DNA of 5,014 nt from an uncultured bacterium (GTDB lineage: Bacteria; Bacteroidota; Bacteroidia; Sphingobacteriales; Sphingobacteriaceae): positions 1-5,014 of the forward strand of contig CAJBVG010000104.1 of assembly GCA_903958995.1 (NCBI GenBank), read 5' to 3'. The position numbers and the translations under genes are program-made. Under the pieces are notes generated by a model, which had not been told where the DNA came from, ran no database searches, and was given only the letters and a program-made list of their open reading frames with translations. Positions 1-5,014 of this stretch are shown here, piece after piece. Position 1 is the stretch's first letter, and each line of letters begins with the position of its first letter.

Positions 1-744
1 TGTTGAATCTTCTAAATTTAGAAATAGAGCTTTGGGAATGTTAACTAAACCGATACGCTGACTCTCATTTTCTATCCAAATATTTTTCGGTTGATTAAAT
101 TCTCCTTCATTACTTATCGAATAATAATTACTCAATAGCTGATGTAAATTATTTTCGAATTGCTCTTGTGTAGGTTGTTCTTCCATACCAAGCGCACCAA
201 AGCTCGAGCCCTTGTGAGAGGCAATCCCTTCTAAGTCGATCACTGCTTCGCCTTTGCTCTTTAGATTTAATAATATTTCTGTTTTACCACTACCGGTATG
301 CCCACCAACAATAGTAAACTGAAAAGGTAAATCAAACTGTTGTAATACATAATTTCGATATGATTTATATCCATGATCTAATAATATCACATCATACCCA
401 TAAAAATCGAGCAGCCAGGCCATCGCTCTACTTCGCATTCCACCTCTCCAACAATGAACCAATACTTTTCGAGCACTGGTAATGCTGATTACTTTTTCAA
501 CTTTATCGATATACTCATTTAACTGCGGACCAAAATGTGAAAATCCGATTTTAATAGCTTTGTTTGTGCTATCCTGTTTATAGGTGGTGCCAATTTCGGC
601 ACGTTGTGCATCTGTAAATATGGGCAAGGAATGTGCGCCGGGTATATGGGCATGTTTATATTCCGATGGACTACGAACATCGAAAACGGGGTTTTCTTTG
701 GCTAAATCTAAAAATTCGGAAATGGGTACTCGCTGAATCGACAT
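1..744 (-). CDS. mnmH: tRNA 2-selenouridine synthase MnmH (SelU), C-terminus cut off by window edge
   Basis: The 248 visible codons give an N-terminal rhodanese domain followed by a P-loop domain, the architecture specific to MnmH/SelU. The rhodanese domain (about residues 5-130) has FDVRSPSEY near 19-29 and the active-site loop HCWRGGMRS with catalytic Cys98. The P-loop GGHTGSGKT is at 147-155, followed by the family hallmark DLEGIASHKGSSFG at 170-183. The family enzyme acts in the cytoplasm on U34 of the Lys, Glu and Gln tRNAs: it geranylates 2-thiouridine and then replaces sulfur with selenium from selenophosphate. Family members are usually about 350-370 residues, so roughly 100 C-terminal residues lie beyond base 1. 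The ATG is certain because an in-frame TAG sits directly before it. No Shine-Dalgarno is visible. The bestrophin gene lies 61 bases upstream on the same strand, so co-transcription is possible. The frame is intact with no missing key residue in the visible part. Confidence 0.96.
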   Translation of the reverse strand, partial: MSIQRVPISEFLDLAKENPVFDVRSPSEYKHAHIPGAHSLPIFTDAQRAEIGTTYKQDSTNKAIKIGFSHFGPQLNEYIDKVEKVISITSARKVLVHCWRGGMRSRAMAWLLDFYGYDVILLDHGYKSYRNYVLQQFDLPFQFTIVGGHTGSGKTEILLNLKSKGEAVIDLEGIASHKGSSFGALGMEEQPTQEQFENNLHQLLSNYYSISNEGEFNQPKNIWIENESQRIGLVNIPKALFLNLEDST

Positions 745-805
745 CTATTATTAATAATCAACGAATATACTGAATACAAGCCTAATTCAGGCACGAGCAT
801 ACGAG

Positions 806-1675
806 CTAGAGGATGTCTGTTACATTTTTTTCGATATTCTCGGATATTCGATCTAAGGGTAAGTCGTTAGCATCGTTGCCGAATGGATCTTCAATTTCTT
901 CAGCAATAAGTTCTAAGCTGGCGAGCACATAAAACACAAAAGCTATAACAGGAATTAAGTAATAGCCTAATAAAAACACATACCCTATAGGCAGAGTAAT
1001 AACATAAACGAAAATAAATTTCTTTAAAAATGCCGAGTAAGAATAAGGTATTGGAGTGTTTTTAATTCGCTCACATGCACCTACTACTTCATTGAAATTC
1101 CGAAGTTCGTCATTCAATAATAACACCTGATCTGATGTTAATTTATGATGTCGAACTAGGTTTTGAATCCTTTTGTTTATTAGTAAAGAAACCTGGTTTG
1201 GCAAATGCTTTGTATGATCAATTACATGTTCATTTGCATCGATATCAAACAACTCAGATTTCGTTTCCTCAGATCGCAAATGATTTTTCAAGGTTACCGA
1301 AAAAACGGATATCGTTTTTACAAAAAAAGATCTGTTTACTGTATCATCAGGCGCAAGCATAGCTGATAATTTAATCGCGAAGCTTCTGGAAATATTTGTA
1401 AGTGCACCCCATTGTTTTCTACCTTCCCACCAACGATCGTAAGCTGTATTCGTTCTAAATACCAATAACATTGATATTACAAAACCTAACAATCCGTGCA
1501 CCACAGTAAAATTTTTGATGAGAGAATTCTCGCTGAAATAATATCGTTCGAAATGAATAACTCCGAGTGTATAAAGACAAATCAATATCATCGAAGGGAA
1601 TAACGTACGAATTGTATCCGATTTGTGAAATTTAAAGATGAAGCTAATCCAATCTTTCGGGTCATTTTTTATCAT
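806..1675 (-). CDS. bestrophin-family ion channel protein (YneE/UPF0187 type)
   Basis: This encodes a 289-residue inner-membrane protein of the bestrophin family, which forms pentameric ion channels; the characterised bacterial member from Klebsiella is cation-permeable, and the ion here is unknown. Hydrophobic segments lie near residues 24-43, 57-73, 219-237 and 238-256, with a long polar helical stretch between them. The family signature FRTNTAYDRWWEGRKQWG spans 73-90, just after the second membrane segment. The C-terminal signature EEIEDPFG is at 259-266, followed by DLPLDRI, where the family's cytoplasmic part closes the fold. Length fits bacterial homologues of about 290-305 residues. 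I chose ATG at 1675 rather than the in-frame TTG at 1720: family members begin with a short polar stretch like MIKNDPKDW, and a promoter-like TATATTTG sits between the two starts. mnmH follows 61 bases downstream. The next gene to the right is divergent. Confidence 0.93.
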   Translation of the reverse strand: MIKNDPKDWISFIFKFHKSDTIRTLFPSMILICLYTLGVIHFERYYFSENSLIKNFTVVHGLLGFVISMLLVFRTNTAYDRWWEGRKQWGALTNISRSFAIKLSAMLAPDDTVNRSFFVKTISVFSVTLKNHLRSEETKSELFDIDANEHVIDHTKHLPNQVSLLINKRIQNLVRHHKLTSDQVLLLNDELRNFNEVVGACERIKNTPIPYSYSAFLKKFIFVYVITLPIGYVFLLGYYLIPVIAFVFYVLASLELIAEEIEDPFGNDANDLPLDRISENIEKNVTDIL

Positions 1676-1679
1676 AAAA

Positions 1680-1687
1680 CAAATATA
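1680..1687 (-). promoter_or_regulatory. candidate -7 box TATATTTG for the bestrophin gene
   Basis: Read on the minus strand this is TATATTTG, an exact match to the Bacteroidota -7 pattern TAnnTTTG. It ends 4 bases before the ATG at 1675, so transcription would begin at or next to the start codon (leaderless mRNA). No good TTTG -33 element lies about 19 bases further upstream, which lowers confidence. Confidence 0.4.
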
Positions 1688-1760
1688 TAAATTATCAAGT
1701 TCGAAATGACCACTGAGCAATTCGTCTTACGCAGCGAGGCTCATAATTATTATATTCGTA

Positions 1761-1778
1761 CATTAACATATTATCCCC
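1761..1778 (+). repeat. detached copy of the 8-base repeat (TTAACATA unit)
   Basis: CATTAACATATTATC at 1761-1775 is repeated exactly at 1799-1813. In octamer phase it reads TTAACATA (1763-1770) then TTATCCCC (1771-1778), the same unit order as the main array at 1801. It is separated from that array by the hairpin at 1778-1793, so it looks like the left part of one array interrupted by the hairpin sequence. Confidence 0.7.
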
Positions 1779-1793
1779 TCGGCTTATGCCGAG
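1778..1793. repeat. perfect inverted repeat, 6-bp stem with TTAT loop
   Basis: CTCGGC, TTAT, GCCGAG forms a perfect GC-rich 6-bp stem in an otherwise very AT-rich region between two divergent genes. It has no T-run after it on either strand and no gene ends here, so it is not an intrinsic terminator. It may be an operator, a 5' UTR hairpin of the yffB-like mRNA, or a small mobile or dispersed repeat inserted into the octamer array. The function is unknown. Confidence 0.65.
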
Positions 1794-1800
1794 TCAGTCA

Positions 1801-1840
1801 TTAACATATTATCCTATTATCATATTAACATATTATTATG
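1801..1840 (+). repeat. tandem array of five 8-base units running into the yffB-like start codon
   Basis: In strict 8-base phase the sequence reads TTAACATA, TTATCCTA, TTATCATA, TTAACATA, TTATTATG. The consensus is TTAnCATA; units 1 and 4 are identical, and the ATG of the next gene forms the end of unit 5. The array occupies the 37 bases immediately upstream of the start codon and so replaces any ribosome binding site. From memory, similar 7-8 base AT-rich arrays occur before genes in other Bacteroidota; their function is not established. Confidence 0.75.
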
Positions 1841-2185
1841 AAAGTATTTGGAATCAAAAACTGCGATACAGTAAAAAAGGCCTTATCCTATTTAGATGAC
1901 AACGGCATTACATACGAATTTCACGATTATAAGAAGTTAGGTGTAGAAGACAGTAAGATTAAGGAATGGGCTAATAAGGTACCTTTCGAGAAGCTAATCA
2001 ACACTAAAGGACCTACTTACCGTAAGCTGACCGATGCAGAAAAGGCAAAACTTTCTAAAATGGCCACCGCTATTCCGGTAATGCAAGAACATACGAGTGT
2101 CATAAAACGCCCGATTTTAGAATTTAACGGAAAAATAATATTGGGCTTTGACGTTTCTGAGTACGACAAGGCCGATTTTATGTAA
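1838..2185 (+). CDS. Spx/MgsR/ArsC-family thioredoxin-fold protein, YffB type
   Basis: This is a complete 115-residue cytoplasmic protein of the ArsC/Spx superfamily, closest in pattern to E. coli YffB. It opens with the strand and loop MKVFGIKNCDTVKKAL, where Cys9 occupies the reactive position. FHDYKKLG follows at 28-35, then the LINTKGPTYRKL segment at 53-64 with Arg62. The family motif IKRP is at 89-92 with Arg91 in the position of the conserved ArsC arginine, and ILGF is at 101-104. Length matches YffB (about 118). The family has a glutathione- or thiol-dependent reductase fold, but YffB proteins have no firmly established physiological substrate, so true arsenate reduction should not be assumed. 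There is no arsR, arsB or acr3 nearby. The start is the ATG that ends the octamer array; the gene is divergent from the bestrophin gene and 86 bases before the phosphoesterase. Confidence 0.93.
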   Translation: MKVFGIKNCDTVKKALSYLDDNGITYEFHDYKKLGVEDSKIKEWANKVPFEKLINTKGPTYRKLTDAEKAKLSKMATAIPVMQEHTSVIKRPILEFNGKIILGFDVSEYDKADFM

Positions 2186-2271
2186 CTAATTCTATAATTC
2201 ATGTAACATTATGATGTTTGGCGTAACCTAATAGTTAAGGCCTCGTAAAAATACTCAAAACCAATATTACC

Positions 2272-3270
2272 GTGGAATTGAGAAATCACATATTGAAATT
2301 AGCTGCTGTTGTTGTCATCGGATTATTCGCATTCTCCCCTGCTGCACCAGTTAGAGTTCAATATGGTTTTCAAAATGTAAACACATTAGAAGACCTCGAA
2401 GAAACTGAGGCTTTTTCTTTTTCAGTAATCTCTGATAACCATGGTTCTAGTCCTATCGACAACATCGAAATGGCTAAAATGTCGAAATGGGTTTATAATT
2501 CTAAAGATGCTTTTGTATTAGGTGTAGGTGATCATCTTCAAAAAAACAAAGACAATGATTTCATTACATTTTTAATTCGTAACGAATGGTGGAAAAATAA
2601 CTTTTACCCTACTATTGCTGATGCTGAAAACGATTACTTCGGTAGCGGTCAATCGGATTGGGGTAGTGGAGGACAATTATTAAACTTGATTGGCCTAAAT
2701 AGAAGAAACAACGTTCAAATGAATCCTAATGGTGCAGAGTATTATGCACAAATGAAAGTGGATGATATTACTGTACACTACATTGTTTTACATTTCCCAG
2801 ATAATCCTGGTGATATAAAAATTGCATTCCCAGAAAGTAGCAAACAATTTTTGATCAACACTTTAAACCATATCAACAAAACTGAAAACGATATCATCAT
2901 TGTAAGTGCACATTCAATGTACGGATCATGGATTGATTGTTTAAGTCCTGCACAACAACATATCGTAAATCGTAAATGCGATTTATTATTAGCTGGCACT
3001 ACTCACTACTTCGAAAGAAGAACTCCAGAAGGCTTAGAAAACTCAGGTCCTTTAATGCTTTCGGCAGGTTCAGTAAATAAAGCTCGTTGGGGAAGTGTAA
3101 ATGGTTTCTTACAAGTACACGTAATGAGAAACCCATTATCGTTAGTTGTGCAATATGTAAATACTGATGATTCAGAAAATAAATTACAAGTTTCACCTTA
3201 CTCATATGTGAAATACATCAACGGTGGTGTTTACCCATTATCCTTCACTAATTCTATTGCAGGGATATAA
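2272..3270 (+). CDS. exported calcineurin-like metallophosphoesterase with atypical metal-site motifs
   Basis: This 332-residue protein has an N-terminal signal peptide (hydrophobic about 8-25, then SPAAP), so the enzyme domain should lie in the periplasm or outside. The order of motifs is that of calcineurin-like phosphoesterases: SDNH at 54-57 (D55 and H57 as DxH), GVGDH at 84-88 (D87), AENDYFG at 118-124 where GNH[DE] is expected, SAHSMYG at 212-218 (H214), and AGTTHYF at 241-247 where GHxH is expected. Thus Asn120 is kept, but the usual active-site His after it is Asp121, and the first His of GHxH is Thr243. It may be a divergent enzyme or a non-catalytic member; the substrate is unknown. 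There is no in-frame ATG before the domain: GTG at 2272 or TTG at 2278 must start it, with in-frame TAA at 2236. Arginine uses only AGA (7) and CGT (3), unlike its neighbours. Confidence 0.85.
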   Translation: MELRNHILKLAAVVVIGLFAFSPAAPVRVQYGFQNVNTLEDLEETEAFSFSVISDNHGSSPIDNIEMAKMSKWVYNSKDAFVLGVGDHLQKNKDNDFITFLIRNEWWKNNFYPTIADAENDYFGSGQSDWGSGGQLLNLIGLNRRNNVQMNPNGAEYYAQMKVDDITVHYIVLHFPDNPGDIKIAFPESSKQFLINTLNHINKTENDIIIVSAHSMYGSWIDCLSPAQQHIVNRKCDLLLAGTTHYFERRTPEGLENSGPLMLSAGSVNKARWGSVNGFLQVHVMRNPLSLVVQYVNTDDSENKLQVSPYSYVKYINGGVYPLSFTNSIAGI

Positions 3271-3280
3271 TTAAAATGAT

Positions 3281-3311
3281 TTTGTAGGCACAATGAATTT
3301 AGGCACCTTTG
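3281..3311 (+). promoter_or_regulatory. candidate Bacteroidota-type promoter for the YiiX-like gene
   Basis: TTTG at 3281-3284 is followed after exactly 19 bases by CACCTTTG at 3304-3311, which matches the -33 TTTG / -7 TAnnTTTG pattern with a single mismatch (C for T). The box ends 3 bases before the ATG at 3315, so the transcript would start at or very near the start codon. It lies in the 44-base gap after the phosphoesterase, suggesting the hydrolase gene has its own promoter. Confidence 0.5.
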
Positions 3312-3314
3312 TAG

Positions 3315-3944
3315 ATGCGATATCTCTTTGTGATTTTTTTTCTAATTAGTTCCATTTCGACAAGCTTTGCTCAACAAAACAGATCAAAGCTTAAAGAAGG
3401 TGATTTAGTATTTCAGGATTTAGATTGCGGACCATTATGCGATGCCATTGAAGCGGTTACTAATGGATATCAGGGTCGAGATTTTTCGCATGTGGCCATT
3501 CTAGTAAAAATGAATAAAGAGCTTAGAGCAGTAGAGGCCATTGGCTCTCATGTAAAAAGCACTTCCTTAGATAGTTTGTTACTTCGTTGTCCGGATCCGA
3601 AGAAATATTTAATTATGCGATTAACAAAAGCTAATCAATTTCGGATTCCATTAGCCTGTAAATATGCTAAAACCACTATTGGGAAAGCGTATGACGATCG
3701 TTTCATCTATGATAATGATTCCCTTTATTGCTCTGAATTAATTTATAATGCTTTTCTGAACACGAGTAATACAGAAAACTTATTCTACTTACAACCCATG
3801 ACTTACAAAGACCCTAAAACGGGTACTTATTTCCCTGCATGGATTGAGTATTACCAAGGATTGCATTCCTTTATTCCAGAGGGATTGCAGGGTATAAACC
3901 CCGGCTTACTCTCTAGATCTCCCTATTTAGAACCTGTAGAATAG
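3315..3944 (+). CDS. exported YiiX/YaeF-type permuted papain-like hydrolase (NlpC/P60 superfamily)
   Basis: This 209-residue protein begins with a clear signal peptide (hydrophobic 3-17, likely cut after SFA at 19, before QQ). The mature domain starts with KLKEGDLVFQ at 25-34, the usual opening of YiiX-like domains. DFSHVAILV at 57-64 supplies the catalytic His59, VEAIG at 73-77 the likely third residue Glu74, and LYCSELIYNAF at 137-147 the nucleophile Cys139. In this permuted family the His comes before the Cys, as seen here. GKAYDDRF at 123-130 and the C-terminal PEGLQGINPGLLSRS at 188-202 also fit the family. Such enzymes are predicted thiol amidases or acyl hydrolases acting on peptidoglycan peptides, lipids or related amide or ester bonds; the substrate here cannot be read from sequence. 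It acts in the periplasm or at the envelope. The triad is intact and the length is complete. Confidence 0.9.
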   Translation: MRYLFVIFFLISSISTSFAQQNRSKLKEGDLVFQDLDCGPLCDAIEAVTNGYQGRDFSHVAILVKMNKELRAVEAIGSHVKSTSLDSLLLRCPDPKKYLIMRLTKANQFRIPLACKYAKTTIGKAYDDRFIYDNDSLYCSELIYNAFLNTSNTENLFYLQPMTYKDPKTGTYFPAWIEYYQGLHSFIPEGLQGINPGLLSRSPYLEPVE

Positions 3945-4018
3945 AAAATAGTCAACATTTTAGTGCATTTGTGGATATTTTAATGAGTTTTAAACAGACC
4001 TCATTATATAAAAACACA

Positions 4019-4026
4019 TAGATTTG
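4019..4026 (+). promoter_or_regulatory. candidate -7 box TAGATTTG for the TPR gene
   Basis: TAGATTTG exactly matches TAnnTTTG and lies 29 bases before the ATG at 4056, which would give a 5' leader of roughly 20-25 bases. No clear TTTG sits about 19 bases upstream (TTTT at 3988-3991 is 27 bases away), so only the -7 half is supported. The 111-base gap before this gene fits an independent promoter. Confidence 0.4.
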
Positions 4027-4055
4027 AACGTTATCAATACAATTTGCGTTTAGTC

Positions 4056-5014
4056 ATGGTTCGATTCAAGAAACTACTTTTATATATTCCACTCATTTTC
4101 ATTACTCTACATGGGTTTTCGCAAGAAAGTTCGAAGAATTTTGAGCTTGAAAAAGAGTTCAGAACGGGTATTCATTTATACGATCGTTCGCAATTTAATG
4201 CAGCATCACACTCCTTCGAGTTGGTCAACAAATCGTTAATCGAGCAATCGGCACTCGGTTTAGACGAGAATGCTAGTCAGATGCTCATCCAATCTACTTA
4301 TTACATTGCGATATGCGATTTAGAGTTGTACCACCAAGGCGCTGAAAATAAATTGATGGCCTTTGTGGATCGTTATCCAGAAAATCCATTAGCTAAAACA
4401 GCGAGTTTTGAATTAGGGAGTTTCTATTACCGCCAACATGATTTCAAAAAAGCCATTAACTGGTTTGCGAAAACAGAAGTGAATTTATTGAACAGCAGCA
4501 TGCAGAATGAATTCCATTTTAGATATGGCTATGCACTGTTTGAAGAGGATAATTATTCGGATGCATCAGCACAATTCGAAAAACTGATTCCTAAAAATTC
4601 AAAATACTCTTACCCTGCAGCATATTACGATGGATTGATTTCTTATAAAGAAAAAGATTACGTTACCGCTTTAGAACGATTTGAGTTCATCAAAACATCA
4701 AAAAGCTATGCAGAAGTAGCACCAAGTTATTTGTGTAAAATTTATTATGATCAAAAAAATTATACAAAAGCATTAAGTACAGTTGCTGATGCCATACAAG
4801 TTCCTTTGGTAAAAAACATCAATGATATCTACCTTATTGGAGGTGCGAGTGCATATGTGTTAAAAGATTGGAATAAAACTATTGAGTATTACGAGTTAGC
4901 ATCAAAGAAAACTCAGCTTAACGAATTAGCTATTTATGAAATTGGTTATGCATTATTTCAAAATCAATTATATCAAAAAGCAATTGATTACTTGAAGCAA
5001 AATGCAGATCGTAA
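4056..5014 (+). CDS. exported TPR-repeat protein, N-terminal part (runs off the window)
   Basis: The frame is open from this ATG through the last base, giving 319 residues and two further bases. A signal peptide is present (VRFKKLLL n-region, hydrophobic to about 19, probable cut near GFSQ at 20-23). The rest is all helical repeats of TPR type, with units near 34-59, 76-107, 114-140, 151-178, 186-213, 221-247, 258-283 and 291-315. Typical TPR positions are visible in ELGSFYYRQHDFKKAINWF (119-137), GYALFEEDNYSDASAQFEKL (158-177) and EIGYALFQNQLYQKAIDYL (295-313). TPR arrays bind proteins rather than catalyse. The opening resembles very long (about 1000-residue) exported TPR proteins common in Bacteroidota, from memory, so much of the gene may lie beyond the edge. 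It might scaffold envelope complexes; the partner is unknown. It follows two genes for exported hydrolases. Confidence 0.88.
   Translation, partial: MVRFKKLLLYIPLIFITLHGFSQESSKNFELEKEFRTGIHLYDRSQFNAASHSFELVNKSLIEQSALGLDENASQMLIQSTYYIAICDLELYHQGAENKLMAFVDRYPENPLAKTASFELGSFYYRQHDFKKAINWFAKTEVNLLNSSMQNEFHFRYGYALFEEDNYSDASAQFEKLIPKNSKYSYPAAYYDGLISYKEKDYVTALERFEFIKTSKSYAEVAPSYLCKIYYDQKNYTKALSTVADAIQVPLVKNINDIYLIGGASAYVLKDWNKTIEYYELASKKTQLNELAIYEIGYALFQNQLYQKAIDYLKQNADR

Noticed and set aside
762..769. TATATTCG (minus strand) 17 bases before mnmH as a promoter; the same octamer occurs on the plus strand at 1751-1758
   Set aside because: One mismatch to TAnnTTTG, no properly spaced TTTG in either place, and AT-rich octamers like this arise easily by chance.
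780..792. Short inverted repeat GCCTAATTCAGGC as a terminator of the bestrophin gene
   Set aside because: The stem is only 4-5 bp and lacks a following T-run on the minus strand; too weak to call.
1135..1362. Plus-strand open frame of 75 codons inside the bestrophin gene
   Set aside because: It is antisense to a well-conserved coding region, with no recognisable domain; it is a by-product of the opposite frame.
1676..1720. N-terminal extension of the bestrophin protein from a TTG at 1720
   Set aside because: It adds 15 residues not typical of the family, needs a TTG start and would span the TATATTTG box; ATG at 1675 is better.
1761..1840. CRISPR array
   Set aside because: The repeats are 8-base units in direct tandem without unique spacers of 25-40 bases, and there are no cas genes.
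1838..2185. Naming the YffB-type protein an arsenate reductase
   Set aside because: The pattern NCDT at Cys9 and the overall sequence match YffB rather than ArsC, and no arsenic resistance gene is adjacent.
2017..2202. Minus-strand open frame opposite the end of the yffB-like gene
   Set aside because: Antisense to a clear family member, with no recognisable motif or promoter.
2213..2220. GATGTTTG as the -7 box of the phosphoesterase gene
   Set aside because: One mismatch and no -33 element at the right distance; not strong enough to annotate.
2778..3205. Two minus-strand open frames (2778-2999 and 2999-3205) opposite the phosphoesterase
   Set aside because: Both are antisense shadows of the phosphoesterase reading frame, which carries the recognisable motifs.
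1..5014. A defence, toxin-antitoxin, phage or secretion system
   Set aside because: All six genes belong to recognisable housekeeping or envelope families, and no nuclease, restriction, toxin, integrase or secretion component is present.

Overview
The window looks like chromosome from an AT-rich member of the Bacteroidota, most likely Flavobacteriales or a close relative. This rests on inference from the protein families, on exported proteins whose signal peptides end in Ala-Gln or Ser-Gln, on the lack of convincing Shine-Dalgarno sequences, and on several boxes matching the Bacteroidota promoter pattern (TTTG, about 19 bases, TAnnTTTG). There is no rRNA, tRNA, insertion sequence, CRISPR array or phage gene, and no intergenic stretch exceeds about 160 bases.

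Layout. Two genes lie on the minus strand at the left: mnmH (tRNA 2-selenouridine synthase, whose C-terminal end is cut off by the window edge at base 1) and, upstream of it, a bestrophin-family membrane channel. A divergent intergenic region of about 160 bases (1676-1837) holds a perfect small hairpin and a tandem array of 8-base units that runs into the next start codon. To the right, four genes lie on the plus strand: a small YffB/Spx/ArsC-like thioredoxin-fold protein; an exported calcineurin-like phosphoesterase with an atypical metal-binding signature and a GTG (or TTG) start; an exported YiiX-type permuted papain-fold (NlpC/P60-like) hydrolase; and the first 319 codons of an exported TPR-repeat protein that runs off the right edge.

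How the genes relate. mnmH and the bestrophin gene are 61 bases apart and could share a transcript, though their functions are unrelated. The three right-hand genes all carry signal peptides and look like a small cell-envelope neighbourhood, but gaps of 44 and 111 bases with promoter-like boxes suggest separate promoters rather than one tight operon. I see no defence, toxin-antitoxin or biosynthetic system. The points most worth following up are the octamer array at the yffB-like start, the degenerate active site and distinct arginine codon choice of the phosphoesterase, and two promoter-like boxes that end 3-4 bases before a start codon and so predict leaderless mRNAs.
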